Source: Balaenoptera acutorostrata
Lineage: Eukaryota > Chordata > Mammalia > Artiodactyla > Balaenopteridae
NCBI RefSeq assembly: GCF_949987535.1
Contig: NC_080071.1
Coordinates: 26,558,236-26,622,235 of the forward strand
Length of the DNA stretch: 64,000 bases
Direction of reading: 5' to 3'
Part shown: in pieces, positions 1 through 13,100 of the stretch
How the letters are laid out: the number at the start of each line of letters is the position of its first letter
Position numbering within the stretch: the first letter of the stretch is position 1
Notes under the pieces: generated by a model
What the model was told of the DNA's origin: nothing
The model's input: only the letters and a program-made list of their open reading frames with translations
The model's database searches: none
Translations under genes and position numbers: made by a program

Positions 1-44
1 TAGCACTGGGCTTTGCAAATGTCCAGGCATCTTCTGTTTTTGGT
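1..44 (-). CDS. SLC38A11: SLC38A11 coding exon 8, partial at window edge
   Basis: The acceptor TTTCTAG at 51-45 is followed by 44 nt that complete the Ile codon 207 and read PKTEDAWTFAKPSA (208-221). The phase matches exon 7 exactly, and the EDAW.FAKP sequence is the loop expected next in SLC38A11. The exon and the last helices continue beyond position 1. Confidence 0.92.
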
Positions 45-3000
45 CTAGAAATCAGTTAATTTGACGAATGATTAAACAAATGCAAGCATAAGCATAAAAG
101 AAAACAAGAAATGATGTCACACTATAAATTGAACATCTTTAAGTCAGAAATTAATAAGGGGCTCCCATTCATCTTTTTTAAATTGTAAATAAATTTCCCA
201 GGAATACCAATGTTACTGTTAACCTCAGTCCTTGAAAATGCATGCCAATGACTTGGAGAGACTCTAGTTTTACATATTTAAAATGGACCACTTAACTCTG
301 TGACTTTATCTACTTATCAATTTAACAACAAACATTTGTTATGCACTCATCATTTGAGATACTTGTTGAGGGAGATTCAAACATTAATAATGCAAAGTTC
401 TTCCTCAGTTAATCAATGCTGCCCTTTATTTCCCTTTAACTCTTCCAGGTTCATCCTACCCATGGGAAATTCACAGTTGGCACTACACTTTATTGAGAAA
501 GGTAGGCTTGAACTAATATTAATTGAAAAGGTACTTAACTATGTTCTAGGAACTATCCTATGCTATCTCAATCTTTACAATAACACTTAAGTATTATTAT
601 CACCATTTAATGCACTAGGAAAGTCAAGCTCTGGGAGGTGACATATCTGGTCAAGCTTCCACAAACAGTAAGTAAAGAAGTTGAGATCCGTCTCTTTGGT
701 CTGTCCGTCTCTTCCTTACTGAACTGCCAGTTGCCTCAAATTCCCACCTGTATATACACTTCTCAAAGAGGTTTTAGAAATATATGCACTTTAAATAGCT
801 TGAATACGTCTCTGCACAGGCTCCAAGGTCAGACAGGCTGTGTGATCTTCTGGCCCCATCCACTTATTAGCTATGTGATCTTAGGCAAAGTACTTAACCT
901 TTCTATGCTTCAGTTTTGATATCTATAAAATGAGGATAATAATAATAGTACCAAATTCACTGAGTTATTGTGTAAATTAAATAAGAAAAAAAGTAAAACT
1001 TTGGAAGAGAGCCTAGCATACAGTAAGTATTCAATAAATGGTCACTAGTATTATCAGCTTATGTATTAACATTGTTATTATTATAGTGTCATTTAATAGA
1101 AGGTAGCAAATGTCCGAAAGTATGGCCAGCTTCCCTGAAAAGGAAAGGCTTCAGTGAGACCCAAAAAAGGCATAAGATAGAAGAGGGGGACAGGGAAGAA
1201 GGGTCCTAGAAAGCATAAAGGCACTAGGTATAAATCCATCTATTTCCTAAGTTTGTTATTCATTCTCAGTGTAGACACAAAAATGTCTCATCTGTTTTGT
1301 CAAAGTTAGTGGGATTTATGCATTATATTACTTCTTTCCATATTTGAAATGAACATTACAGACACGAACTAGGGAGCAATGCAAGGGAGGCCTCCTGCTG
1401 TTACAATGCTTGCTCAGAATCCCATAGTTTGTCGAGTGGGAGCTGCTGCCACCTGCTGCTTCCACTACTCATTGCAGTGAACATTACCGACAGCAGCATA
1501 CCTGTCAAATTCCAATGTTAATGTGGAAAAATACAAATTTTGTCCACAGTCCTTAAACACTTTTTTGAGAAAAGGCAGCACTAACAATTGTAGAAGCTTG
1601 AAGATTTTTAACTTTCTAATATGTTTTAAATGATCTACTTTCCCTGGTAGGGTATTTCCAGGTGAATAATATTCATTTTTCCTTTCAGTACAGATTGTGG
1701 TGGTGCCCTACTTTTTAACTCTTATATTAGTAATGGAAAGGTAGGAGTTTTATTTTTATTTTTCTTCTTTCATTTAAGTTTAAAAGGTTTTTCCTGGTCC
1801 ATATGGTTCCTTGATATTCCTAGATAAGATGGAGTGTGAAATAGTACCTACGATGATTTTGGATTTTCTGTGTTCAGCTAATGATGCTGATTTTACAAGA
1901 TGGAAAATACCAAAAACATGTTACAGATAGGAAAAAATGTGTGTCCAAATCTAGATAAAGAGAAGGAAAGAGACATTGAATATGGTTTTCCAACCTTTTG
2001 TAAATTAGCCTGGGATTGAGTTCCAGAAAAATGGTTCCACAGAAAAAAGAAAAGAGAAAGTTTCTTGGTATATTTTATGAAATCTTGATACTCAATGTGG
2101 GTGAGAAAATGAAGTTACAGACTGCTCTGACTTTAGAATATAGATGCTGAAATAGAAAGTGAAATATTATCAAATGCAATCAAGCAATGTTTAAGAAAAA
2201 AATCATGTCTAAGAAGAGTTTTTTCCAATAAGTGCAAGAGTAGTTCAGTAATAGAAAAATCTGTTAGTATAAGTCATCACATTAACAGATTAATGGAGAA
2301 AAAAGCTTATGACTGACCATTTCAAAACAGGTAGAAAAGCGTACAATCCAGTATTTGTTTTGACAAGCATGCTAACCACGCTATTATTAAAGTAGAACTT
2401 CCTTAACCTAATAAGGAATATATACCAAAACCTATAGCAAGTGACATATTTAAAAGTGAAAAGTTAGAAATATTAAAATTAAAGGCAGAAACTAGAGGAG
2501 GATGTCCACTATCACTGCTTTCAGAATATACTATTGGAACTCCTAGCTAATGCAATAAAATAAGACTGAGTGATAAGATATGTAATCATTGGAAAGTGAT
2601 AAATTATTTGGACACAATATAATTATGTACACAGAAAATTCAGGGGAATCTACTGACAAGCTATTGGAAATTAATAAGAGCATTCAGCAACTTCACTGGA
2701 TACAAGCTCAATATACAAAAATTAATAGGGTTGATGTATACAAAAAAGAACCAGTTAAAATGTTTTTTAAATGGCAGTGACAACAAAAACACTAAATATT
2801 TTTAAAGATATGCATAATATTAATGGCATGACATAATTTTATTGAAAGACAAACAAATGGAGAGATATACCATATCCATAGTTATGAATGGGAAGACTCA
2901 ATATCATGTAGATGTCAATTCTCTCCAAATTAATATTTAATTTCAAAGAATAAAACATAATATCGATGGAGGAGAGATTGTTTTAAACCTATAAAGGCAA

Positions 3001-4090
3001 AAACCATAAAGGTAAAAATTGATAAACCTGATAAAATCAATGGAAGGTAAATATTAATATAAAATGTCTGTATAATAAAATAATCCATATTCAAAGTTAA
3101 AAAATAAAAGCTAAAAATTGGGAGATGAAATGTTTCTTGCATATAACCAAGAAAGGGTTATTATCCAGTGTATATTAAATGCTACTGCATATCATAATAA
3201 AAAGATATTCCAATGAACAATAGACAATAGATAATTGACAGAAAAGGAAATGAGAATGGCCAACAAATATGCTGTATGTTGCTCACCCTCCTTCATAATT
3301 AGAAAAACTCAAATGAAATACATTAAAAAAAAATTTTACACCTAATTCAATAATAGCAATGTTGAGAAGTTGCTAGGACAAGATACAGTTATTATGGAGG
3401 GAATTGTAAACTGTAAAACAGTTTGGAGAAGATCTTGGCAATATCTAGTAAAGTTTAAGGTACTCAAAGCTTATAAGCAAACAATTACATTTCTAAATCT
3501 CTAAACCATCAGAATGTATGCTGTAGAGCAATTAAAAAGTCACCCAGTGCTAATTTTATCAAAATGGAAATATACTGAATACAATATTGAGGGAAAAATA
3601 GTGAGTTATATTAGAGAATGTACATTTTTTTTACCATAGTGATTATTTATGTATATTTTACAAACATACTAATCAATACTAATACTATTGCCAATACATA
3701 AGTGCATAGTATAAGTATAAAAGCATGAACAGGAATGATTCAAACCAACTTAAGAATAATAGTTATGGGGCTTCCCTGGTGGCGCAGTGGTTGGGAGTCT
3801 GCCTGCTAATGCAGGGGACACGGGTTCGAGCCCTGGTCTGGGAAGATCCCACATGCCGCGGAGCAGCTGGGCCCGTGAGCCACAATTGCTGAGCCTGCGC
3901 GTCTGGAGCCTGTGCCCCGCGACGGGAGGGGCCGCGATAGAGAAAGGCCCGCGCACCGCGATGAAGAGCGGTCCCCGCACCGCGATGAAGAGTGGCCCCC
4001 GCTTGCCGCAACTGGAGAAAGCCCTCGCACGAACCGAAGACCCAACACAGTCAAAAATAAATAAATAAATAAATAAAATCAAGTAAAAAC

Positions 4091-4121
<31 letters not shown>

Positions 4122-7100
4122 ATAATAGTTATGTCTGGGAAAAGAAAAATGAATCCAACTTAAGAATTATAGTTACTGCTATGGAAAGAGAAGTAAATTG
4201 ACTTTTAAATATGATAGTCTATTGTCGATAAAGACTGGAACCAAATACAGAAAATTATTTCAAAAAGATTTAGCCCAATTTAAAGCGTTCTGAACTTTAC
4301 ATAATTATACAATATTTTCTACATGAAACCTTTTTTGGATTTGAACTTAATTTTTAAGCTGAAATTTCCATAAATAGTTTATAACTAAAATTTCATTCTT
4401 CCTGCTGGAAAGTCATTCAAATCATTCAATTTTCAACAAATATTTGCTGAACACTACCAATGTGGCAATCAGTGTTATGACCACTGGAAGTGCTGCAGAG
4501 AAAAAGACAAAACAAAGAGGTCAAATATTTTTTATTCTGTATGATAATCTAGAATAGCAGCATACAATAGCGTGTTGGGGAGGAAGACATTTTCCGCTAT
4601 TCTAAGTTCTTCTGGCTGCTCTAAGAGTTAAATTGACATGAGACAGATTAACAGGAGAAAATCAAACAGAAGTTTAATGACAGGTATACATGGGAGAGAC
4701 CCAGGGGAACTGAGTAACTCGCCAAAATGGCCAAAGCCCTCACCTTAAATACCATCTTTAGCTAAAGACAAACAAGGATGTTGGGGGTAGTGGTTTGGGA
4801 CTTTGAAGGGGAGGAAGGCAATTCACATGAAGATGGAAAAGTAAATGTTTGGTAAAGAAATGTCTGCTGGGCCATGTGGAGACATGGGACATTTAGTGGA
4901 CCCTGATCTCTAGCCCTTGCCAAGTTTCTCCACCACACCTAGCACATATTCTTTGCAGGTATCTCTGGTGATTGCTCTATTCCAGGAACGTCCCTCTATC
5001 TGAATTCTTTTAGGCAGTGAGGAAGAAGGTCAAAGGTACTTCCTGAGTCTTTTCTTGATTGTTTTCAGCTCAAAATAATCCACCTGCCAAAGAGACACAT
5101 TTTGGCATGGCAAATTTTGCTCCCTTACAATTGCTTTCTGTGCTGATGGAAATGTTCTACATCTGTGCTGTGCAATATGGTGACCACTATACACATGTGG
5201 CTACTGAGCATTTAAAATTATGGCTCGAGTTAATTAATTTTTAATTCTACTTAATTTTACCTAATTTAAATAGTCACATGTGGGGGGAGATAAATTAGGA
5301 GTTTGGGATTAACATATATACACACTACTATATATAAAATAGGTAAACAACAACGACCTACTGTATAGCACAGGGAACTATACTCAATATCTTGTAATAA
5401 CCTATAATGGAAAAAAATCTGAAAGAGACTATATATATATTTATATATATACATTTATATGTATAACTGAATCACTTTGCTGTAAACAACACTGTAAATT
5501 AACATTTGCAACTAACACAACATTGTCAATTAACTATACTTCAATAAAAAATCATAAAATAAAAAAAAGTCATATGTGGCTGGTTGCTACTGTGTTGGAC
5601 AACATAGATCTAAAAGGAGTGGTATAGGTAACTTTTGTTGCAGAAAACCTAATTAGCTTCTAATGGTCTAGAAGAGTTAAAGAAATTACTTAAAGAGGGT
5701 TTATTTTTCCTGCAGTGTAGCTTATGCGGTAAGTTTCAGCTACTATTTACCAACTGAACTTCCTGAGAGGCAAGTAGAAGAAAGGAGGAGATGAGTGTAA
5801 CAGTAGACAAGAATAATACTTTGTTAACTTATAAAGAACCAAGGCTACCAGAGAATTTGAGAAAGAAAAAAACAAGAAGAAGAAAAGAAAAAGAAGATGA
5901 AGAAAGCAAAAAAATAACAAACTGGGAGAAACAAATCAAAACTGTCATTATGAATACAGACATAGGGGGAAAACACAGTACATAGTAGTCATATTGAAAT
6001 ATTATTAAATATGAATCAAGTAAAGACTAATCTGTTATTACAAAGTGATTAAATTATAGGATGACCACTTTCCTTTTTTTTTAATTTTAAAGAATAATTC
6101 ACAATAAGTAACCTGTAACAGGAAATGGTTTTCAAATGATTTTTCAAAATCAAACATATTAACATACAACTCTTCAGGAGTATTTCTTTTGTACAAAGAG
6201 AGGCTAATTTTCTTCTGAAGAAACCCCCAAATAAGAACTACTCTAGGTTTCTTTTTGTTTTAGATTCTTCTGTTGGCGCCGTCAAAGTTCATTTCCCTGA
6301 GAACTGAAACCAACCACATTTCCTGGTGTGTGTCTAGAGTTTGCAATGGAAGCCAACAGTTTTGAAGTTAGTCCACTGCGGTCGATAGCATCTCTTCAGC
6401 AAGTGTTAATGTTATCTAGTAATGCATAAACCAGATCTTTATCCCCATTTGGCTCCTACCTGCTTCTTTCATTTAATGTGATTATTTGCTGGCTATAGAT
6501 AAAACTGTGATTAATATTATCAATAAGGGACAACTAGAACAATAATGAACTTAATTTCCACTGTGAAGGAACTTTCTCTCGACTAAGGAAAAACATACGG
6601 AATACAGCAAGCTCAAATGGAAACAAATAATGAGCTCTGGGGTCAGGTGGATTTGGATTTAAATTTTTTTTTTTTAAGAACATAAATTACCATTTTTCTT
6701 TTCCAATGGTACAAAACACATTTTGTCAAAAACGATTTCCAACTTAAAATGAAGAGTAGAATAAAGTTTTCAAGTATAATTTCCAAGATTAACCCTGTAC
6801 AAATGATACACGTATTTTAGAAGTTCCAATACTTGCTGGGGAATTTTTTTAAACACTAAACATCTTTGTGATTAAGGCTACTTTAATCTTATCAATTAAC
6901 CTTCTAACAGCATACTGTGAGAGAACACAAGCAGAGTAAAAACACCATGCTGTTTTCTGCACAAGAGAGACCCAGGTGATGCGCTGACACGAGTGTGTCT
7001 GGCCTGATCAGTAACACGGCAGACTTCATCTTCAGACCAGCCGACCTGCACAAGGGGCCGCACAGACCCGTTCTCTCGCTCTCTCTTCTCTAACTTGGAA

Positions 7101-10100
7101 CAGTAAACATTATTTTAGATCATCTTAGCAAACTAGGGGGAAGCTTACACACCTTGAGGCTCACAGTCATTCTAGGTGGGACCTCACACACCTGGGGTGT
7201 CTGATTTCAAATAAGCCTCAGAAGACCCTCTCATGCTGACCTGCCCCTTTCGCTGCTCTCCAGATGAGAGGGTCAAGGGTCTTCTCACCCTTCTGAAGGC
7301 TGTCACCACACAGAGGCCAGCATATCTCTTGATGGCCACACAGGCGCTGGTGGACATTGCCACACAAGGGCAAAGAAGTGTGAGGCCTGGGGAAGCCCTG
7401 CTCCCTGGTTTGGAGCCTGCGGGAGCCCTGGCCCTGCTCCTCCTCCTCGCTTCCCCTCCCCTCCTCTCTTCAGGCCTCGCCCCACGCCTCACGCATCAGG
7501 TCAGCGTGTGCTGACCGTGGTGTCTGTGTGGGCGTCCTGGTGGCCATCAGGCCTGCCCGAGGGTCGGCCAAGGTGAGTGAGGCCATGCAGGGCCAGGGGT
7601 CAAACAGGTGGGCATTGTGCACTCATAACAAGGAAAGACCCTCAAAATAAAGTGAAACTAAAACAACAGAGAGGGCTTCCCAGGTGGCGCAGTGGTTGAG
7701 AATCTGCCTGCCAATTCAGGGGACACGGGTTCGAGCCCTGGTCTGGGAAGATCCCACATGCCGCAGAGCAACTAGGCCCGTGAGCCACAATTACTGAGCC
7801 TGCGCGTCTGGAGCCTGTGCTCCGCAACAAGAGAGGCCGCGATAGTGAGAGGCCCGCGCACCGCGATGAAGAGCGGCCCCCACTTGCCGCAACTAGAGAA
7901 AGCCCTCGCACAGAAACGAAGACCCAACACAGCCAAAAATAAATAAATAAATAAAATTAAAAAAAAAGAGAATTACTTCTTGAATTAAAGACAAAAGTAC
8001 AGTTAAAAAAAAAACAACAGAACTTCTGCCTAAGAATATTTGGCTTTAGAAGGTAAATAAAATAATTACATTTCTTAAAATATAATTTTCTGACTGATAT
8101 TCCTAAATCCTACATGTACATTACTTCCTAACTGCAGATTTTCAAAAGGTAATTAATAAAAAGACAATTCGGGTCATTCTTAAATAATATGAGCATAAAC
8201 TCCTTAAAAATTAGATTATGATTTCCGGTATTTATATACACATTCTACGGAGAGATGGCTATTGAAAACAAAATAAAATAAAATAAAAACCCAAGGTGCA
8301 AATGAAGTCTCACTCCTGCAGGGAAGTAAAGCTCTTTCTGAATCAGACAGGAAAGTGAGAAACCGGACCCAGCCGTGCAATGTCTCCACCAGCGACCGTC
8401 TGAGAGCAGTGACTATTGTCATGCCTAAGATACCTCCTTCTGCAAATAACCCTTCAGACACATTCAAAAATGTCTCACTGAGACCTAAATTAGGTTTTTA
8501 AGATTTGGTCACTTCGTGGGAAAAGCTGGTTGTGATCTGCAAATGACTACTATCAATTCTCGACTCTCGTTTTGTTATTTTACTCCTTGTAACGGTAAAC
8601 GCAAAACTTAACTTTCATCTCTTGGACAAATATAGAGCACAAAGTCAAATAAATAACACGGAGAAGAGAACATTCCTCTGGGCAGTTACAAACACTCGGG
8701 GTGGGGATGCTCGGCGGTCACCATTCCAAAGCCCTCTCTCATGGCCCTGCTCTGACCGTGTCGCTCCGTGTCTCCTCTGGGGTTGGCGTGATCTCCCGGG
8801 AGGGAGGGGCTGGCGGGGTCCCCCTGCGTCCAGGAGGACAGCCACTCGCGCACAGTGACCGCGTGTGCCTCCATCTGGCGCTGCAGGATTTAAATTTTAA
8901 CTTTATGATATACTAGCAGGGTGACTTTGGGCAGACTACTTAATGACACTGGTCTTGGTGTTTTCTGCTGTAGAACAGAGACGATATTAATTGTATTTTG
9001 TATATCTGACACAAAGGTCATGAGAAAATGAATGAGAGAGTGTGGTATATAGCGGACAATCAGTGTTAGATGGGACCTCGTTCTGCTCTTTTTCCCTTTC
9101 CTCATGTTACCACTAAAGTAACAATACATGTCTTAGTCTGGGTGTAAGGACCTGCAAGTTCATGAAATGCAATCTTCATCATGGTATTCATATTCTTTTA
9201 GAGAATGAAGGGACCTTGAGAAAGGCAAGCTATCTTATTTTAAATAAGCAAACAATTAATCTTGATAACAGATGATACACATGCAACCAAACGGGCAGCC
9301 GTTCCGTTTTGATTATGGTGAAAAAGATGAAAAGATTCATTTATGCTTTAGATATTGACAGATAAGTGTTCGGTATTCCATCCCACCCAGCATACCCCAT
9401 ACACTTTTCTGCACACCTGGGTCTGCCAAATTAGTGCAGCTTCCAGCTGCAGAAAACCCCTTGGGTAATCTCAGGGCACCTGGAGCTGCTCACCTCACTC
9501 CAGGGTACAGCTTAGCCCAGCTATCAGTTTCCCAGCTAAGCTGTAGCTTCTCTGTGCTGATATAAATTTTGCTACAGTGGTGTGGAGACTACCACCAGTG
9601 GAAGATAATTCAATGTTTGAATAAAAGAGGGCACTCATTAAACCTTAAGATACTGGACATCTAAAATGGATAGAGAGGCAAATTGCCTGATTATTTAATC
9701 ACCACTTGGATTACATCTTAGACTTGAAAGGAAAAAAAGTATAAAATTAACCTTTACATTTTTAAGATTCTATCTATACACACATGTACATAGATTAAGG
9801 GTTATTCTTGGTGTTAAGTTACAACGACATAGAGGGAGCTAAAGATGTGAAAGAGCTAACTCACTTTGCTAAACCCCCGTGTGTAAAGGACTCAGACACA
9901 CCAGAAAGCTACTCAGGATGCTCCAGCAAAAGGAGAAAACAAAGAAAAAAAGAAAGATATGAGAAACTGGAAGTAGGGTGTCTAACACAAAAAAAGAGGT
10001 GAAAGGAAGTCCTAGAAAGACAATGGGGCAGCAAACTGAGAAATCACTCTATCTAGAAAGGAGCAAGAGGACAAAGGTTCTGAGAGGAGGTCTCTAGGAA

Positions 10101-13100
10101 AAATAACAAGATTGGTAGATTATCTTATATGTTCGAGCATTTGGAAAAGGAGTAACAAAAATAATCAAAGTCAAAAGCTAAACTAGGAGAAAATATTTTT
10201 AAAAGACACATTTCACAAAGGACTCATTATCTCCAAAATATACAAAGAACACTTCAGACTCAACAATAAGAACACAAACAAGTCAATTTAAAAATGGCCA
10301 AAGATCCACTGACCCCCTAATAGACCCCTCACCAAAGAACAGATCCTGAGAGCAAACAGGCATATGAAAAGATGCTCCAAACCATATGTCACCAGGGAAG
10401 TGCAAATTAAAATAACACTGAGATACCACTACACACCTTGAAAGAAAGAAAAAAAAAAAAAGTACAGCCATTAGACTGGCCAAAATCTAGAACACTGACA
10501 ACTCCAAATGTTGGTGGGGATGTGGAGCAATACGAACCCTCATTCTTTGCTAGTGGAAATGCAGATTGGTACAGCTGCTTTGGAAGACAGTTTGATGGTT
10601 TCCTATAAAACTAAACATACTCTTATCATAGGATCCAGCAATCACATTGCTTGGTGTTTACCCAAAGAATCTGAAAACATATGATCCACACAAAAACCTG
10701 CCACACCGATGTTTATAGCAGCTTTCTTCATAATTACCAGAACTTGGAGGCCACCAAGATGGCCTTCAGAAGGTGAATGGATAAATAAACTCTGGTACAT
10801 CCAGATGATAGAATATTACTCAGTACTAAAAAGAGCTGAGCTATCAAGCCACGAAAAAACAGGAACAAACCTTAAGTGCATATTACTAAGTGTAAGAAGC
10901 CATTCTGAAAAGGCTACATACTATATGATTTCAACTGTATTTCATTCTGGAAAAGGCAAAACCGTGGAGACAGTAAAAAGATCAGTAGTTGCCAGTGGTT
11001 AGGGGTGGGGGAGAAGGGATGAATAGAGGAAACACATAGGATTTTTAGGGCAGTGAAAATACACTGTATGATGATATAATTATGGATACATGTCATTACA
11101 CATTTGTCCAAACCCACAGAATGTACAATACCAAGAGTGAACTCTAATGTAAACTATGGACTTTGGGTGATTATGATGGACTAACCTAGATTCATCAACT
11201 GTCGCCAATGTACCACTCTAGTAGGAGATGTTGATAATGGGTGAGCCTATGCATGTGTGGGGCAGGGCATTTGTGGGAAACCTCTGTACTGCTCTCTCAA
11301 CTTTGCTGTGAACCTAAAACTGCTTTGAAAAAATCAAATTTTTTTTTTTAAAGCTAAACTGAACATCCAACTAAATATGATTAAAAACAAAACTAAAAGC
11401 AAGTCTTGATTCTAGAAAAAATGTACCAGAAGGGAAATATAACTAATTTTGAAACTTGTGTTAAGTCTTCACGTATTATGATATGGAAGAAGAAAAATAA
11501 TTTGAAAGAGCTAAATCCTCACCTACTATATGACAACAGTGAGAATCCAGAAATAGCAGTTACAAGCACATTACCTAGAAGTAAAAATGTAAATGCCAAA
11601 AGATACAGCTGAAATAGGAAAGGATTTGGTAGGAGGCAGCTCTATTTCATTAAAAGCAATTTGTAATATTTGATGTTGTAAGAATATGTGAATATTCTTT
11701 TGAGAAAAATAAATCCAAATGAAAGCAATATTGGGAAGAGGCAGGATCTTTTAAAATGTCTTACAAAACTTCAAATAAATCGTGGCAACATAATGAAGGT
11801 TTATTATAAGGTTCAGATCATTTAAGAAGCAATGCTTCCAGTGTTTTAACATATTTTAATACTGACAGAAATACAGATTGGCTTGTAGCAGTTTGCAAAT
11901 ACTTTTACCAGAATGATTGCTTCTCTTACTCTGAAAAATCCAGACATGCTTAGTTATAAAATTTTTAGAAGCCTCTTCCTTATGTGTGCGAGGTGGGGAG
12001 GGTTTGGGGGCTTAAATTCATTTTGCAAAATTATCTCAGTTTGGGTTCTTGGATTCAGGTTTTGCATCCTATTTTGAAAGACATACTTTTCCTTATCTTT
12101 ATAACGGCAGATTTGTAGTAATAAGCAAGTAGGAAGCAAGTCCCACCAAATACATCTCCAGTCTTCACAGACTGGAGAAAACAAGCTACATAGGGATTGC
12201 TTCTGATCACCAGAACATCAGACCTCCGATCAGGAGGATCGGACACCACATGTGCCTGTTGTACCTGACCAAACTCTTTTCAGCTAAACACAGGCACCTT
12301 CCAAATCATACAATATCAGCAGAGCCTGCGTTTTTGTTAAGAGAGCCTTACATATTAACCTCTTCAACCAGATACATCTGGGAGTTAAGTGCTCTGGCTG
12401 GCACACAAAGGTTCCACATTTCCTGTCACACCCCAAGCTATTAGTGACATAAGCAGATCTGCCCACTTCCCTAGCTCCGCATCAGCTGACAGCTCTCTGC
12501 CATTTCCTGGCTCCCAGCTCGCTTTTCTTCTGAGTCTGTTCTATAGACAGCTGTGGTCCACATGAACACATACAGCTGTTCAGGAACATTCTTCCTGGGT
12601 ATCGCTCTAAACATCAAAACTGATCCTTTTGTTTTTAAACGCAAGTGCTCAAGGTTTATATTAAAATAAATGTAATTTCAGATGTGAGCTCCAGATGATG
12701 GTAGTTGACCCTGGAACAATGCAGGGCTTAGGGGCACTGACCCTCAGAGCAGTCGAAAATCCAAGTATAACTTATAGTTGACGCTCCCTATCTGAGTTTC
12801 GCATTCGTGGATTCAACCAACTGTGATTGTGTAGTACTGCAGTATTTACTATTGAAAAAAAATTCGCAAATAAATGGACCCGAGCAGTTCAAATGCATGT
12901 TGTTCAAGGGTCAATTGTATTTACCACTGGGGTTCTACTTGGGTCGTACCTCTCTTCACATTATTATTATTATTATTATTATTGGCTGTGCCATGCGGCA
13001 TGTGGGATCCCAGTTCCCCGACCAGGGATCGAACCCGTGCCTCCCTCCCTCCCCCCCAACAGTGGAAGCGCGGAGTCCCAACCACTGGACCAGCAGGGAA

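Noticed and set aside
3820..3835. tRNA gene suggested by A and B box matches
   Set aside because: The boxes belong to tRNA-derived SINE heads; no cloverleaf with intact stems and anticodon was seen, and they are followed by SINE bodies and A tails.
3750..4082. Several overlapping open frames of 82-110 codons on both strands (same at 7642-7911, 25626-26023 and 60166-60387)
   Set aside because: They recur wherever a CHR SINE lies and reflect its GC-rich, stop-poor body; not genes.
7200..7620. GC-rich block as a CpG-island promoter
   Set aside because: It sits inside the retroposed cDNA and reads as its untranslated part; no sign of a gene start.
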